Below are positions 13,429 through 13,912 of a DNA stretch of 13,912 nucleotides, piece by piece; position 1 is the stretch's first letter, and every line of letters begins with the position of its first letter. Origin of the DNA: JAXDBW01 sp034678405 (GTDB lineage Bacteria; Patescibacteriota; Patescibacteriia; UBA10025; JAHIVO01); NCBI GenBank assembly GCA_034678405.1, contig JAXDBW010000016.1:1-13912 (forward strand). Reading direction: 5' to 3'. Position numbers and translations under genes: made by a program. Under the pieces are notes generated by a model, which saw nothing but the letters and a program-made list of their open reading frames with translations, made no database searches and was not told the DNA's origin.

Positions 13429-13635
13429 TTATTGCTCTTTGTTCAGGGCTTGTTTACGATCCCGCAGGGCGGTCAGCTCCTCGACGAGCAGCCGCTCCTG
13501 ACGAGCAAGCTCACCCTGCTCTTCCTCGGGCGATAGCCGGACGCGCGTAGCGCGCCAGGCTGGCCAGCGAGCTGGGTTACCCGCACATGGGCCACGGTGC
13601 CATCCGATTGGACCTGTCCCATCTCCATACGGCAT
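13429..13635 (-). CDS. DUF5320-type small protein
   Basis: 68 aa from the ATG at 13635. The start MPYGDGTGPIGWHRGPCAGNP matches the DUF5320 pattern (M-P-x-x-DGTGP-x-G), usually paired with DUF134 as it is here. The middle is short and basic and the end (about 37-68, EEEQGELARQERLLVEELTALRDRKQALNKE) is a heptad-like coiled coil. A single Cys at about residue 17. The frame extends upstream but this ATG fits the family; no SD is seen. Function unknown. Confidence 0.8.
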   Translation of the reverse strand: MPYGDGTGPIGWHRGPCAGNPARWPAWRATRVRLSPEEEQGELARQERLLVEELTALRDRKQALNKEQ

Positions 13636-13645
13636 AGACGTTTCG

Positions 13646-13673
13646 TTAATTATGAATATATACCCATAATTAA
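13646..13673. promoter_or_regulatory. 28-bp palindromic operator, TTAATTATG-N10-CATAATTAA
   Basis: Perfect 9-bp arms (13646-13654, 13665-13673), only 10 bp upstream of the DUF5320 ATG. It overlaps the promoter's -10 box and spacer, so binding would block transcription. Confidence 0.65.
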
Positions 13674-13683
13674 GGTACCGCAA
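13655..13683 (-). promoter_or_regulatory. Promoter of the DUF5320-DUF134-CcdA-VTT operon (TTGCGG-17-TATATT)
   Basis: Minus strand: -35 TTGCGG (13683-13678), 17-nt spacer, -10 TATATT (13660-13655). The leader would be about 12 nt. Confidence 0.5.
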
Positions 13684-13691
13684 GCCTGCGT

Positions 13692-13709
13692 GGCTGTCAA
13701 GAGACAGCC
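13692..13709. other. Hairpin GGCTGTC-AAGA-GACAGCC after the synthetase-like gene
   Basis: Perfect 7-bp arms around 4 nt, beginning at the base next to the stop codon. It has no T run on the minus strand, so if a terminator it is weak. The same arms occur at 5715-5731. Confidence 0.5.
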
Positions 13710-13912
13710 CTAGTACACCCGAAATCCGTTGACGGCGTCCCGATCAGGCTGTAGTAATACGAGCTCCCCCGCCTCATTCTCCACGCCCATTACCAGCACC
13801 TCAGACATAAACCCCGCGATGTTCTTTGGCTCGAGATTGACAGTGCAGACTACCTGCCGCCCTTGCAATTGCTCGGGTGTGTAGTTATTCTTGGCCTGGA
13901 CACTGGACCATT
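13710..13912 (-). CDS. metG: C-terminal tRNA-binding domain, methionyl-tRNA synthetase-like (partial)
   Basis: The last 67 codons are visible; the start lies beyond the right edge. GRQVVCTVNLEPKNIAGFMSEVLVMGV and then ELVLLQPDRDAVNGFRVY match the OB-fold tRNA-binding domain found at the C-terminus of bacterial methionyl-tRNA synthetase and in stand-alone Trbp111/CsaA-type proteins. I cannot tell whether the synthetase core is attached, so the symbol is tentative. The product helps charge tRNA with methionine. Confidence 0.7.
   Translation of the reverse strand, partial: WSSVQAKNNYTPEQLQGRQVVCTVNLEPKNIAGFMSEVLVMGVENEAGELVLLQPDRDAVNGFRVY

Noticed and set aside
1..13912. CRISPR arrays, tRNA or rRNA genes, insertion sequences
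   Set aside because: No regularly spaced repeats, tRNA-like cloverleaf, rRNA segment, transposase or terminal repeats were found by eye on either strand.

Overview
The window (about 50 % GC, standard genetic code with UGA used as stop) looks like a chromosomal piece of a Patescibacteria/CPR-type bacterium. This is an inference. It rests on the style of the membrane-anchored DsbA-like protein (short basic N-terminus, one TM helix, Asn/Thr-rich linker), the many small envelope proteins of unknown function, the RNHCP, DUF5320 and DUF134 families, and the mix of genes with strong Shine-Dalgarno (SD) sites and genes with none. No rRNA, tRNA, CRISPR array or insertion sequence is visible. Almost everything is on the minus strand; only one MFS transporter is on the plus strand. 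No gene-free stretch exceeds about 190 bp.

Left part (1-5573, minus) is an envelope redox/metal-type island. From the right, a His/Met/Cys-rich anchored protein has its own promoter, followed by a DsbA-like oxidoreductase and a CASCG membrane protein that ends in a terminator. A second unit then starts at two copies of a TACTAC-N5-GTAGTA operator. It encodes a CCAHH membrane protein, a secreted beta-domain protein, a PCYCGC-like Cys protein, a small anchored protein, a tandem thioredoxin-fold protein, and a CcmH-like/DUF1573 fusion that runs off the left edge. Two of these proteins end in the same tail, DLP(G/E)MVGGC, with the cysteine as last residue.

Centre (5584-9035, minus) is a compact unit that looks like a radical-SAM RiPP (ribosomally made, modified peptide) system. 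It holds an RNHCP zinc-finger protein; a radical SAM/SPASM enzyme with a C-terminal PqqD-like peptide-binding domain; a second radical SAM enzyme fused to a YkgJ-type Cys-cluster domain; and, 1 nt after its stop codon, a 31-codon ORF with a perfect SD site, closed by a strong terminator. The 31-residue product is the obvious candidate precursor. Its coding DNA is a run of back-to-back inverted repeats.

Right part (9079-13912) holds a SpoU/TrmH-type RNA 2'-O-methyltransferase, a divergent MFS transporter, and an operon of DUF5320, DUF134 (helix-turn-helix), a thioredoxin-CcdA/DsbD-like fusion and a VTT/TVP38 membrane protein. This operon starts at a 28-bp palindromic operator. At the edge lies the C-terminal tRNA-binding domain of a methionyl-tRNA synthetase-like protein.

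A reasonable reading is that the two thioredoxin/redox groups move electrons and cysteine-bound metals outside the membrane, while the central radical-SAM unit makes a modified peptide. Whether the redox island and the peptide system cooperate is not shown by the sequence.
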